In this document: positions 16,533 through 25,698 of the stretch, in pieces
Numbering within the stretch: the stretch's first letter is position 1
How the letters are laid out: every line of letters begins with the position of its first letter
Assembly (NCBI RefSeq): GCF_000217715.1
Contig: NC_015666.1
Coordinates: 1,500,270 to 1,564,269 of the forward strand
Reading direction: 5' to 3'
DNA: 64,000 nucleotides
DNA from: Halopiger xanaduensis SH-6
Lineage (GTDB): Archaea > Halobacteriota > Halobacteria > Halobacteriales > Natrialbaceae
Made by a program: the position numbers and the translations under genes
The notes under the pieces: model-generated
What the model saw: only the letters and a program-made list of their open reading frames with translations
Told to the model about the DNA's origin: nothing
Databases searched by the model: none

Positions 16533-18242
16533 TTAGGTTGCGTCCGCCGGAACGGGCCGCGCGCCGTCGGTTTCGACCCCGGATATTGGTGACGGCGAGT
16601 CGATTACCTCGAGTGACGACGGCGCGCCGATCGCGGCCGGTGCGGCGGGTTCGGTGGGTTCGGTCTCGGCAACCGACTCGTTCGACCCGTTGCCGGCCGT
16701 CTCCTCGACGACGTAGCGCTGGCCGAGCATCGGATCGAGCAACCCGTTGACGCCGCCGCGGTCGTCGCGCAGCACCGGCGCGCCGTCGGTGTCGGGCTCG
16801 TCCATCCGGTTGTGGACCGCGTCCTCGAGATCGACGCCGAGATCGCGCGCGTCGTTGCGCCGCTCGAGTTCCCGGGTCGACATCTCGGTGGCGTTCTTCG
16901 TGGCGACGACCTCGATATTCTGGATCGAACTCGTCTCCGAGGTGCGGAAGCTGTAGACCTCGGGGAAGACCTCGTCCATCGTCCGGTACTGCGCGCGGTA
17001 GAACGCCCCGGCGGAGCCGGTGGGCGCGGAGATGACGTTCGCGTACAGCATGCCGTCGTCGGTCAGCCGCTCCGAAGCCACTTCCATGAACTCCTCGGTC
17101 GTCAGGTGGAACGGAACCTGATCCTTCTGGTAGGCGTCGAGGACGATCAGATCGTAGGTCTCGTTCGTCCGCTCGAGGTACTGCCGGCCGTCGCCCGTGT
17201 GGACGGTCAGGTTCTCGTTCTCCTCGAGGCCGAAGTACTCCTTCGCGGCGTCGGTGACCGTCGGATCGATCTCGACGACGTCGACGGTCGCGTTATAGCG
17301 CTCTTCGAAGTCCTGCGGGCCCGTGTACCCGCCGCCGCCGATGAACAGCACCCGATCGATCTCGTCGGGGTCGTCGGCCATCAGCATCGGCAGGTGGAAG
17401 TACTTCGTGTAGGTGAAGACGTGCCGGTCGGGGTCCTCGAGGTCCACCGCGCTGTGGCGGGCGTCGTCTAAGTACATCGTCCGCACGTCGCCGTCGTCGA
17501 CGACCTCAAGTTGCTGCTGGTAGGCGGTGGTGGTCTCGTAGACGACGTCGCCGCGGTAGTCGAGCGCGACCGGGCCGCCGCCGGCGGCGACGACCAGCAG
17601 GACCGCGACGACGACCGAGGCGGCGGTCGGCTTCCGCGGGAGCGAGGGCGCCTCGATGGCCAGCGCGGTTGCGACGAGCATGAGCCCGAACAGGAGCGCG
17701 ATCTGGCCGATCGTCAAGAGTGGGATCAGCACGAACGTCGTCGCGCCGGAACCGACGATGCTGCCGATGGTCCCGAGCGCGTAGACGTGACCCGACGCTT
17801 CGCCGGTTCCCTCCTTCGCCGAGAGTTCGGCGGCGTAGGGGCTGATGAAGCCGAGCAAGTAGGTCGGCGGTCCGAACAGGACGATCACCGACGGTAAGGC
17901 GGCGTACCGCGCCGGCAGCGCGAGCGTCGACGTCTGGACGACCAGCAGTTCGTTCGCGTAGATCACGACGCCCATGTAGACCGCCGTCGCGAGCATGATC
18001 CAGGTCATCTCTCGGGTCGTCGCGCTCGCGGCGCGCTTGCCGCCCTGCCAGTAGCCGAGGCTCAGGGCGGCGAGACAGACCGTGAGAATCCCGCCGACGG
18101 TGTAGATGTGGCTGCCGTACTGCGGGGCGACGATCGGGAGCGCGAGAATCTCGATACCCATGCTCGTAACCCCCGAGACGAACACGGCGAGGCCGGGTTT
18201 CGTGGGGCGGTACGAAGCGATGGTCCGTCCATCAACGTCCAT
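16533..18242 (-). CDS. Membrane-anchored spermidine synthase-like protein
   Basis: A 569-residue two-part protein. About residues 10-215 hold six to seven hydrophobic segments (for example I-L-A-L-P-I-V-A-P and the G-F-I-S-P-Y-A loop), as in the membrane domain fused to polyamine-synthase homologues. About 240-480 form an aminopropyltransferase/methyltransferase Rossmann fold: L-F-I-G-G-G-G-Y-T-G-P, V-D-V-V-E-I-D-P, H-T-G-D-G-R-Q-Y and L-I-V-L-D-A-Y. The last 80 residues are acidic and low in complexity. The ATG at 18242 is preferred because the upstream frame is arginine-rich. A true spermidine synthase reaction is doubtful, since such membrane fusions are mostly uncharacterised. Confidence 0.83.
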   Translation of the reverse strand: MDVDGRTIASYRPTKPGLAVFVSGVTSMGIEILALPIVAPQYGSHIYTVGGILTVCLAALSLGYWQGGKRAASATTREMTWIMLATAVYMGVVIYANELLVVQTSTLALPARYAALPSVIVLFGPPTYLLGFISPYAAELSAKEGTGEASGHVYALGTIGSIVGSGATTFVLIPLLTIGQIALLFGLMLVATALAIEAPSLPRKPTAASVVVAVLLVVAAGGGPVALDYRGDVVYETTTAYQQQLEVVDDGDVRTMYLDDARHSAVDLEDPDRHVFTYTKYFHLPMLMADDPDEIDRVLFIGGGGYTGPQDFEERYNATVDVVEIDPTVTDAAKEYFGLEENENLTVHTGDGRQYLERTNETYDLIVLDAYQKDQVPFHLTTEEFMEVASERLTDDGMLYANVISAPTGSAGAFYRAQYRTMDEVFPEVYSFRTSETSSIQNIEVVATKNATEMSTRELERRNDARDLGVDLEDAVHNRMDEPDTDGAPVLRDDRGGVNGLLDPMLGQRYVVEETAGNGSNESVAETEPTEPAAPAAIGAPSSLEVIDSPSPISGVETDGARPVPADAT

Positions 18243-18370
18243 CACGCGAGGGGACGAGGTCCGCGGGGGAGTACTTGTCGCCTCGGCGTACAGTCCTCGC
18301 TCGAGACGCGGCGAACGCGACGGCGTCCAGCGCTCGAGCGAACTGCCGCGGAACGCCCGGAAGCGACGAC

Positions 18371-18598
18371 TCAAGTCTGGACGACGGAATACGTGAGCAC
18401 GAAGAGACAGACGGCGACGAACGCCAGCGTCGTGAGGGTGAATTCGCGGGCGCCGATGAAGTCCAACCCCCAGAGGACCAGCGCGGCAAAGGCCGTCGAG
18501 AGGACGGCGTTGAGGGCGGTCAGCAGCCGCGGATCGCCCTGCGACGACTCGAGTCCCTCCTGGAGTCCGTCTCCGTCCCGCTCGCCGTCGGATGCCAT
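18371..18598 (-). CDS. Small membrane protein
   Basis: A 75-residue protein with an acidic, hydrophilic first 25 residues and two membrane helices: L-N-A-V-L-S-T-A-F-A-A-L-V-L-W-G, and T-L-A-F-V-A-V-C-L-F-V-L ending nearly at the C-terminus. The ATG at 18598 replaces a longer reading frame to 18679. It lies 128 bases upstream of the spermidine-synthase-like gene on the same strand. Function unknown; similar small membrane proteins are common in haloarchaea. Confidence 0.65.
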   Translation of the reverse strand: MASDGERDGDGLQEGLESSQGDPRLLTALNAVLSTAFAALVLWGLDFIGAREFTLTTLAFVAVCLFVLTYSVVQT

Positions 18599-18749
18599 GC
18601 GTGGAGACGCGGCCGTTCGCCACTTAGCCGTTTCCCCTCGCCGTTTCCGTCGCCGTCCGTCGTGTTGAAGGCCCGGCATCCTCGCGTTCCGGAGTCAGCC
18701 CGGCACTGCTGTCGTCGCCATTTATGCCGCGCGGCCCGAACGTGGCCGT

Positions 18750-19163
18750 ATGCGGGAGGTCACCGCGTCGCGCGGCGTCGACGCCGCGCCCGAGGAGCTG
18801 TCGGCGCGGCTCGAGCCGCCGACGATCGTCGAGGCAGAGGGGAGTTTCACCGTCGAGTCCGTCCACGAGCGCGACGACGCGACGGTCGTCGTCGCCGGCG
18901 GTCCCGGACTGCAGGTCCCGCTCCGATTCGAAGCCCGCGAGAACGGGCTCTACTACACCCAGGAGGGCGACGGCGGCCCGTTTTCACACCTCGAGACGTG
19001 GCTCGAGTTCGAGCCGGTCGACGCGGGCTCGAAGACGCGCGTGCTGATGCGGTCGACCGTCTCGCTCGCCGTCCCGCTGCCGTTTGCCGACCGGATCGCC
19101 GCGTGGAAGCGCAGCGGCGAACTCGAGCGCGCCCTCGAGCGGATCGACGCGGAGTTCGACTGA
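18750..19163 (+). CDS. SRPBCC-like (START/polyketide cyclase fold) protein
   Basis: A 137-residue protein with the beta-helix-grip pattern. The N-terminal strand R-E-V-T-A-S-R-G-V-D is followed by the A-P-E-E-L helix. A set of alternating strands runs to R-S-T-V-S-L-A-V-P-L-P, and a long C-terminal amphipathic helix (L-E-R-A-L-E-R-I-D-A-E) closes the fold. Family members bind hydrophobic ligands or act as small cyclases and chaperones. The sequence ATTTATGCC about 27 bases before the ATG suggests a leaderless transcript. Ligand unknown. Confidence 0.7.
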   Translation: MREVTASRGVDAAPEELSARLEPPTIVEAEGSFTVESVHERDDATVVVAGGPGLQVPLRFEARENGLYYTQEGDGGPFSHLETWLEFEPVDAGSKTRVLMRSTVSLAVPLPFADRIAAWKRSGELERALERIDAEFD

Positions 19164-19288
19164 TCCGCCGTCGCGTTCGCGCGCGGTTCGACCGACGACG
19201 GAACAGATCGAAGCCGTTGGTCGGGTATTTTCTGACGTAGAACATTCACTCGATCTTACTTGTACCGGTGCCGTCAATCGCTTGTCGT

Positions 19289-21343
19289 ATGCCACAGTGT
19301 CCCCGCCGATCCCTCCTCGGAGGACTCGGAACGACGCTCGCCGTCGCGTTCGCCGGAAGCACCGCCGCCGTGGCGGCCGACGAGTCGTCGGACGACGAAA
19401 ACGAGGACGCGGTTCCGCCGACGTTCGACTCCGTCCGCGAGTCCCTCCCGGCGTCGGTCGCCGCCGAACCGATGACCGTAACGCTTCAGGATCTGGACGC
19501 CCAGCGCGAGGCGAACGACCCCCACCGACCGCGCACGATCGGCTACGAGTTCGGGATCGACCCCGAATCCGTCTCGACGGCCGCCCGCGTGACCAGTTAC
19601 GGTGACGAATACGCGCAGCCGATCGGGGTGCTAACCGGCGACGTCGAGTTCGGCGACGAGTTCGCAGACGAGGGCGAGACCCGCGAACTCGCCGACGTCG
19701 AATACGACCGCTACGACGGCGACGACGCCGTCGCCGCCGACGCGGGTGACATCGTCGTCATCGCCGAAGAAACCGAAACGATCGAGGCTGCCTTCGAAGC
19801 CGGCGCAGGCGAGACCGACCGGCTCTTCGAGGCCGAATCGCTGCTCGAGGAGGCGTTCGACGTCGTCGACGACGCCGACGGCTACACCGCGCGACTCCCC
19901 GACGAAGAGGAGTCGGCAATTCCCGGCGCGGAAGACGCCCCCGTCGAGTACATCGTTCAGACAACGACCGTGCTCGATCCGGACGCGCTCGAGGTGACCT
20001 ACGGGATCGCCTTCGAAGACGAGGACGACGTGACCGACGAACTGGTCGAGACCCTCGAGGCGGAACTGGCCTACATGCCGACCAAGGAGGAGCCGTCCGC
20101 CGAGGTCGACGGCGCCCTCGTCACCGTCACCGCCGAGCGCGACCTCGCCGCCGAGCGGGAGATCCGCGAGCACGACAGCCCCGGCAGCCTGCGGATCGAT
20201 CGCGACGCCGACTTCGACGGCGACACCGTCGAACTCGAGGTCGGGCGCGGCGATCCGACGCCGATCGAGGACCTCACCCTCGAACTCGACGACGAGGAGT
20301 ACGACCGCGATATCTGGGCCGACGGCCAGGGCAAACTCGAGGAAGGGGACACGATCGAGATCGACACCGACGATATCGAACCCAACCTGTCGGTCACGCT
20401 CACCCACGACCACGAACTCGGCTCGAGTTCGAGCACGACGACCGTCCTCAACCACTTCCGCTTCGAGTACGACTACGACGTCAACGCCGAGACGCTGACG
20501 GTCGAGTACGCCGACGACTACCCACTCGACGGCGACAAGCTGTCCCTCGCCGCCCGCGAGGAGTACACCTACGTCCGCCCCGACGAGGACGAAGACATCC
20601 CCGACCCCAAGGCCGAAACGCAGCCGTGGACCGGTGAGACGCTCGAGGACGGCGACACCGGCACCCTCGAGGGCGTCGAACCCGGCGACCGCGTGCTCGT
20701 CGGCTGGGAGGGAACCACCCACCGCGACGCGATCGGTCGCTTCCGCGCGCGACCGCCGGGCTACGTCGACTTCGAGTACGACTACGACGCCGAGACGGTT
20801 TCGGCGACGCTCGAGTTCCCGGAGGATTCCGCCGAGGGTGAGGGCGAGGAAGCCGAGAACGGTGACGGAGACAAGGACGGGGCCGAGGAAACGGACGACG
20901 AAACCGCTACCGAACGTCCCGCGGACGAGTACGAACTGCGCGTCGGCGGCGAGCCCGCCGCGACGCAGTGGGCGGACGACCACGAGACGGTCTCCGGCGG
21001 CGAAACGATCGAAATCGAGGACGTCGACGTCGGAACCGAGATCGAGGTCGTCTGGGGCGAGGACGCTGACGTCAGCGGCACGCGAGCGGTTCCGACCGTC
21101 GACCTCGAGGTCGAGACGGACGGGACGGTCGAACACGCCGGCGGCGACGCCGTCCCCGCCTCGAAACTCGAGGGGCGGGCTCGAACGGACGACGACTCGC
21201 TCGAGATTTCCCTCGACGAGTACGTCGACGGCGAGTTTGCGGAGGGGGACAGCTTCGACCTCGACGTCGACGCGGAACTCCACACGGTCCACCTCCGTTA
21301 CGACGGCGAGCACCACGTCGGCTACGGCTACGTCGACCGGTAG
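19289..21343 (+). CDS. Large acidic Tat-exported protein with pilin-like beta modules
   Basis: A 684-residue protein. The N-terminus C-P-R-R-S-L-L-G-G-L-G-T-T-L-A-V-A-F-A-G with A-x-A near residue 30 is a twin-arginine signal peptide; this favours the ATG at 19289 over 19268. The mature chain is extremely acidic. From about residue 290 several segments share a pattern of strand, then G-D-T-I/V-E-I-D or similar, then V-x-V-x-W/Y, ending in E-Y-D-Y-D. The segment H-A-G-G-D-A-V-P-A-S-K-L near residue 615 resembles a motif in haloarchaeal pilin/archaellin-like beta domains. A surface or secreted structural role is likely. No enzyme motif or C-terminal sorting signal is visible. Confidence 0.75.
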   Translation: MPQCPRRSLLGGLGTTLAVAFAGSTAAVAADESSDDENEDAVPPTFDSVRESLPASVAAEPMTVTLQDLDAQREANDPHRPRTIGYEFGIDPESVSTAARVTSYGDEYAQPIGVLTGDVEFGDEFADEGETRELADVEYDRYDGDDAVAADAGDIVVIAEETETIEAAFEAGAGETDRLFEAESLLEEAFDVVDDADGYTARLPDEEESAIPGAEDAPVEYIVQTTTVLDPDALEVTYGIAFEDEDDVTDELVETLEAELAYMPTKEEPSAEVDGALVTVTAERDLAAEREIREHDSPGSLRIDRDADFDGDTVELEVGRGDPTPIEDLTLELDDEEYDRDIWADGQGKLEEGDTIEIDTDDIEPNLSVTLTHDHELGSSSSTTTVLNHFRFEYDYDVNAETLTVEYADDYPLDGDKLSLAAREEYTYVRPDEDEDIPDPKAETQPWTGETLEDGDTGTLEGVEPGDRVLVGWEGTTHRDAIGRFRARPPGYVDFEYDYDAETVSATLEFPEDSAEGEGEEAENGDGDKDGAEETDDETATERPADEYELRVGGEPAATQWADDHETVSGGETIEIEDVDVGTEIEVVWGEDADVSGTRAVPTVDLEVETDGTVEHAGGDAVPASKLEGRARTDDDSLEISLDEYVDGEFAEGDSFDLDVDAELHTVHLRYDGEHHVGYGYVDR

Positions 21344-21516
21344 CAACGCCGCGCTCGCGCTGACTCCTCTTTCTGTCCTCGTCGCCGGTCGTTCTCGGTG
21401 TGATTCTCGCAGCTGCTATCGTGTGCGCTCGAGCCAGCCCCGCATGTCACTGCGGCAACGCCGTCGAACCGGGAGACGCGATATCTTTTTACCCGCAGCG
21501 TCACGCATGATTGATG

Positions 21517-21813
21517 ATGGAACTCGCCGATCGAATCGCCGCGTTCCGTGCGACGCTCGAGGAGTGGCTCCACGGGCTCTACCACGGGATGATCGCCCAT
21601 CCGGCCACCGAGAAGATCGAACAGGAGGCCGAGGACCTCGAGGACGCGTTCATGCTCGCGTGCTTCCCCGACGCCTTCGGCATCCCGTCGCCGGTGTCGT
21701 ACTACACGGCCGAACTCTTGCCGTACCTCGGCGAGGAGTACGCGGCCTGGGAGCGCCGGATGTGGGATCGGCAGTCGCTGATCGAACGCAAGGGCCACCA
21801 GTACCACTTCTGA
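21517..21813 (+). CDS. Small conserved protein coupled to ArsA-type ATPase
   Basis: A 98-residue soluble protein, mostly helical and rich in aromatic residues: W-L-H-G-L-Y-H-G-M-I, Y-Y-T-A-E-L-L-P-Y-L and W-E-R-R-M-W-D-R. It has no transmembrane helix or known motif that I recognise. Three start triplets are packed together (TTG 21511, ATG 21514, ATG 21517); the last gives M-E-L-A-D-R. An AT-rich ATATCTTTTTACC at 21480-21492 places transcription just before it. It ends one base before the ArsA-type ATPase start, which suggests one mRNA and a functional partnership. Confidence 0.75.
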   Translation: MELADRIAAFRATLEEWLHGLYHGMIAHPATEKIEQEAEDLEDAFMLACFPDAFGIPSPVSYYTAELLPYLGEEYAAWERRMWDRQSLIERKGHQYHF

Positions 21814-21814
21814 T

Positions 21815-22828
21815 ATGAGCGAGTCTACCACGACGACCCGATCCGAGGACGCGACCGCTGTCGACGCCGGTTCGGAAACCGAGTTCGTCTTCGTCGGCGG
21901 CAAGGGCGGCGTCGGCAAAACCACCGTCTCGAGCGCCTACGCCCTCGAGTGCGCCGACGCGGGACTCGAGACGTTGATCGTGTCGACGGATCCGGCCCAC
22001 AGCACGGCCGACGTCTTCGAGCAGGAATTCGACGACGACCCGCAGCCGGTCGAGGGGTACGACGGGCTCTCCGCCATGGAGATCGACCCCGACCAGGAGG
22101 TCGAGGAGCACCTCATGGACCTCAAGCGCCAGCTGAACGACCAGCTGAGCGCGGGGATGGTCAACGAGGTCGACGCCCAACTCGAGATGGCCCACCAGAC
22201 CCCCGGTGCGTACGAAGCGGCCCTGTTCGACCGGTTCATCGAGGTGATGCGCAACGCCGATCCCTACGACCGGGTCGTGTTCGACACCTCGCCGACCGGG
22301 GCGACCCTGCGGCTGCTCGCGCTCCCGGACCTGCTCGAGGGGTGGATCGACCGGCTGATGGCCAAACGCGAGCACAGCATCGACCTCTACGAGAAGGCCG
22401 CGATCGGCAATCAGGCGCCCCGGCGCGTGATGGACGGCGATCCGATCCTCTCCCGCCTGCAGGCGCGGAAGGAACGGTTCGAGTTCGCCGGCGAGGTACT
22501 GCGCGGGCAATCGTCGTTCTACCTCGTGTTGAATCCCGACGAGCTTTCGATCCGGGAAACCCAGCGCTCGCTCGCGCAACTGCGCGACGCCGACCTCCCC
22601 GTCGAGGGGCTCGTCGTCAACCGGCTGACGCCGGAACCGGAACCCCACGAGGAGGGTCGCGGCGCGACGTATCTCCGCCAGCGCGTCGAAACCGAGCGCG
22701 AGCGCCTCGAGCGGATCGAACGCGAGTTCGACGTGCCGGTCGTCGCGACGATCGAAACGCGCGTCGAGGAAGTTCGGGGGAGCCTGCTCGAGGAGGTCGC
22801 TGCGGAACTTAACGTCTCAGTGAACTGA
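21815..22828 (+). CDS. arsA: ArsA/Get3-family ATPase
   Basis: A 337-residue cytoplasmic P-loop ATPase of the ArsA/Get3 group. The deviant Walker A is G-G-K-G-G-V-G-K-T-T (residues 28-37), switch I is S-T-D-P-A-H-S-T (about 57-64) and switch II is F-D-T-S-P-T-G-A-T-L-R-L-L. A single ATPase domain of this length matches archaeal Get3/ArsA homologues, which act as dimers, rather than tandem bacterial ArsA. No arsB, arsR or arsD gene is near, so arsenite efflux is unlikely. Tail-anchored protein or other client handling is the family alternative. It directly follows the 98-residue partner gene with a one-base gap. Confidence 0.85.
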   Translation: MSESTTTTRSEDATAVDAGSETEFVFVGGKGGVGKTTVSSAYALECADAGLETLIVSTDPAHSTADVFEQEFDDDPQPVEGYDGLSAMEIDPDQEVEEHLMDLKRQLNDQLSAGMVNEVDAQLEMAHQTPGAYEAALFDRFIEVMRNADPYDRVVFDTSPTGATLRLLALPDLLEGWIDRLMAKREHSIDLYEKAAIGNQAPRRVMDGDPILSRLQARKERFEFAGEVLRGQSSFYLVLNPDELSIRETQRSLAQLRDADLPVEGLVVNRLTPEPEPHEEGRGATYLRQRVETERERLERIEREFDVPVVATIETRVEEVRGSLLEEVAAELNVSVN

Positions 22829-22971
22829 GTTATACGCGAATACCGGTCCTCGATAATACGTATTTCGACCGGGTAACTGCCTCTTGACCGATATTATTCT
22901 CGACAGGGTCAGATCTAAATGAATTATATTTATGGTCATCCCGCACAATCGACCGCACGGGAGATACTACC
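22829..22971. other. AT-rich leader/promoter region of cstA
   Basis: This 143-base interval is clearly AT-richer than its surroundings. Candidate TATA elements are ATATTATT near 22891-22898 and ATTATATTTAT near 22924-22934. The second lies about 40 bases before the cstA ATG, with GGGAGA just upstream of the start as a weak ribosome-binding site. No riboswitch fold was recognised. Confidence 0.45.
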
Positions 22972-24804
22972 ATGGCAGGAGTGATCTGGATCGTGGCACT
23001 GGTGCTGGTACTGTTCAGCGTCGCGTACGTCGGGTACGGGCGCTACCTCTCGCAGTTCGTCGACTTAGACGACAGTCGGGAGACGCCGGCACACAAGTAC
23101 CAAGACGGGCAGGAGTACGTACCGGCCAAGAAACCGGTCTTACTGGGGCATCACTACTCGAGTATCGCGGGCGGGGCGCCGATCGTCGGCCCGATCACGG
23201 CCGCGCTGGTCTGGGGTTGGGTGCCGGCACTGCTGTGGGTCGCGATCGGCAACCCGCTGATCGGCGCGGTCCACGACTTCGTCTCGCTCTCGAGCAGCCT
23301 TCGACACGAGGGGAAGTCGATCGGCTACATCATCGGCGAGTACGTCGGGGAACGCGGCAAGAACATGCTGCTGTGGTTCGCGTTCCTGCTGACGATTCTC
23401 GTCGTCGCGGTGTTCGCGCTGGTCATCGGGATCGTGTTCGACGCCTATCCGCAGGCGGCGACGGCGAGCCTCCTCTACGTAGGGCTCGCGTTCGTGTTCG
23501 GGTTCTGGCTGTACCAGCTGAACCTCCCGTTCTCGATCGGGACGATCGTGTTCGTCACCGGTATCTTCGCGACGGTGTGGGTCGGCATCCAGTACCCGAT
23601 CGCGCTGTTCGGTGCGGAGTTCCCGAACGCGACCGATACGATCGTACTGTTCGGCGAAACCGCACCGTGGTTTATTCCGACGCTCGGACAGGGTGCCAAC
23701 GTCGGGGCGTGGGTGCTGGTGATGCTCGTCTACGGCGGGCTCGCCAGCGTCCTGCCGGTGTGGATGCTGCTCCAGCCCCGCGACTACCTCTCGTCGTTCC
23801 TGCTGTACTCCGGCGTCGGCGGCGCGCTGCTGGCCGTGATCGTCGGGACGTTCGTCACGACCACCAGCCAACCGCTGGAGTTCCAAATCGACGCGTGGTA
23901 CGGACTGCTCGGCAGCGACAACGCGGCGTACGATCTGATGCCGCTGTTCCCGCTGCTTTTCATCACGATCGCCTGCGGGACGATCAGCGGGTTCCACTCG
24001 CTGGTCTCGTCGGGCACCACCGCGAAGCAACTCGACAAGGAGACCGACGCGCGCCTGATCGGGTACGGCGGCATGCTCGGCGAAGGACTGCTCGCCGCCG
24101 TCGCGCTCTGTACGATCGGCGTCGCCGGCATCGCCGGCGCCGGCGGGATCGGCACGGCGCTGCCGAACTTCGCGACCGGCGGCGGCGTGATCCTCACGGC
24201 CTTCGGCATTCCGGAGACCTACGGCGCGCCGTTCATGGCGCTGGTGCTGGCCAGCTTCCTCCTGACGAGCATGGACACGGCCGTCCGACTGAGCCGGTAC
24301 ATGGTCGAGGAGATCGTCGGCACGCCCGAAACGGCGATCGAGGGCTACGGCGCCAACCGCTACGTCAACACGACGTTCGTCGTCGCCTTCGCCTTCGTGC
24401 TGCTCGGTACGGGAAGCTGGGAGGACCTGTGGCTGCTGTTCGGCGGCGCGAACCAGCTGCTGGCCGCGCTGGCGCTGCTGACCGGAACGGTCTGGCTCGC
24501 CAACTGGGACCGAAGCAAGCAGCTGTACAGTACCGGCGCCCCGCTGGCTCTGATGGCTTTCATCACGGTGTGTGGCCTCCTGTGGGTCGCGTTCTACCAG
24601 GTGCTGTACAGTCGACTCCTCTCCGGTGACCCTACGGTCTGGACCTGGATCGCCGGCGGCGGACAGATCCTCATCAACCTGACGCTGCTCGCGCTGGCGC
24701 TGGCGCTGCTCCGGATCGGCTACGGCAACATCTCGTCGATTCGCGGCGTCGGCGACGAGGCTGTCGCAGCCGACGGCGGCGACGTAGAACGGACTGACGA
24801 CTGA
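22972..24804 (+). CDS. cstA: Carbon starvation protein CstA-family transporter
   Basis: A 610-residue integral membrane protein with about fifteen hydrophobic segments. The CstA signature block is intact: G-H-H-Y-S-S-I-A-G-G-A-P-I-V-G-P near residue 60, followed by H-D-F-V-S-L. A second conserved block, S-G-F-H-S-L-V-S-S-G-T-T-A-K-Q, lies near 340. The family takes up pyruvate or peptides by proton symport and is usually induced on nutrient limitation. The short acidic C-terminus is cytoplasmic-like. It is convergent with the 218-residue hypothetical gene at 24.8-25.5 kb and appears to be monocistronic. Confidence 0.93.
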   Translation: MAGVIWIVALVLVLFSVAYVGYGRYLSQFVDLDDSRETPAHKYQDGQEYVPAKKPVLLGHHYSSIAGGAPIVGPITAALVWGWVPALLWVAIGNPLIGAVHDFVSLSSSLRHEGKSIGYIIGEYVGERGKNMLLWFAFLLTILVVAVFALVIGIVFDAYPQAATASLLYVGLAFVFGFWLYQLNLPFSIGTIVFVTGIFATVWVGIQYPIALFGAEFPNATDTIVLFGETAPWFIPTLGQGANVGAWVLVMLVYGGLASVLPVWMLLQPRDYLSSFLLYSGVGGALLAVIVGTFVTTTSQPLEFQIDAWYGLLGSDNAAYDLMPLFPLLFITIACGTISGFHSLVSSGTTAKQLDKETDARLIGYGGMLGEGLLAAVALCTIGVAGIAGAGGIGTALPNFATGGGVILTAFGIPETYGAPFMALVLASFLLTSMDTAVRLSRYMVEEIVGTPETAIEGYGANRYVNTTFVVAFAFVLLGTGSWEDLWLLFGGANQLLAALALLTGTVWLANWDRSKQLYSTGAPLALMAFITVCGLLWVAFYQVLYSRLLSGDPTVWTWIAGGGQILINLTLLALALALLRIGYGNISSIRGVGDEAVAADGGDVERTDD

Positions 24805-24815
24805 CGACTAACGGC

Positions 24816-25472
24816 TTATAGCTGGAGCCGGCGGGCGATCAGCCCGAGAATCCCCGGCTCCTCGCGCTCGATTTCGTCCCAGAGTCGAAACGCCGCCTCG
24901 ACGTCGGCGTTCTCGTTGGCGACCAGTTCCTCCCGATCCGGTGCGACGACGACCAGATTGATCTCGTAGTGGCCGTGGTAGCCGTACTTCAGTAGCGTCC
25001 GCTCGGAAAAGTCCGCGACGCGACGGCGTACGTCGTCGGGGATCGACGGCGCGACTGCGACGAACGTAAACTCCGTCGCGAAGTGCTCCTCGTCGGGCTC
25101 GAGCCACTCCTCGTCGTCGGCCAGTTCGTGGCCGAGGTCGACGTACCGGTCGAGCGTCTCGTCGTCGAGGCGGTCGACGCGCTGGACGAACAGGTGTTCG
25201 TTCGACTCGTGCTCGGCGAGCGAGATCGCCGGGTGGAGGAAGTGTTTCTGGCTGACGAGGTTCATCTCCCCGTACAGCGTAAAGCGCTCGCCGGCGACGG
25301 CGCGATCCTTCTCGAGGTCGTAGTTGTGCATGAGCCGGTCGCTCACGCGGTCGACGTACTCGTCGTCCCAGTCGGGGACGGATCGTTCGCTCGGCTCCGG
25401 TTCCGACTCCGTTCCCTCGATCGACCGCTCCGAGCCGGCGATATCCCCGCCCCGTCTCTCTCGGTCGCTCAT
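24816..25472 (-). CDS. Conserved hypothetical soluble protein
   Basis: A 218-residue protein with an acidic low-complexity N-terminus (about 30 residues, S-E-P-E-P-S-E type) and a folded remainder. The folded part contains H-N-Y-D-L-E-K, L-V-S-Q-K-H-F-L-H-P, E-F-T-F-V-A-V-A-P and Y-H-G-H-Y-E-I-N-L-V-V-V-A-P. The two V-A-P strands suggest an alternating alpha/beta fold. I do not recognise the family. It ends 11 bases from the cstA stop on the opposite strand, so the two genes are convergent. Confidence 0.7.
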   Translation of the reverse strand: MSDRERRGGDIAGSERSIEGTESEPEPSERSVPDWDDEYVDRVSDRLMHNYDLEKDRAVAGERFTLYGEMNLVSQKHFLHPAISLAEHESNEHLFVQRVDRLDDETLDRYVDLGHELADDEEWLEPDEEHFATEFTFVAVAPSIPDDVRRRVADFSERTLLKYGYHGHYEINLVVVAPDREELVANENADVEAAFRLWDEIEREEPGILGLIARRLQL

Positions 25473-25698
25473 GTTCGGTCCCTCGATTGCTCTGTCGTTC
25501 TTTTCGCGGCCGTCCGACCCCCGAGCGACTGCGAACTCGAGCGGCGGGTAGGCGCGCCTCGAGTCCGCGCGAGCGAGTCGCCGTTTACGACGCCATCGAT
25601 CATGCGATGAAATGCCACGCCGTGACCAAAAGCGCGTCGCCCCGGGCCCCGGAGCCAGCGCTTAAGTCGCGGCCGGCCGTACTGCTGGATGAATAATC

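Noticed and set aside
16533-18623. N-terminal extension of the spermidine-synthase-like gene to 18623
   Set aside because: The added 127 codons are arginine/proline-rich and overlap the neighbouring small membrane protein in another frame. The ATG at 18242 starts immediately before the first membrane segment.
22829-22971. A riboswitch before cstA
   Set aside because: The interval is AT-rich but no conserved riboswitch core or strong stem could be seen, and haloarchaeal riboswitches are rare.
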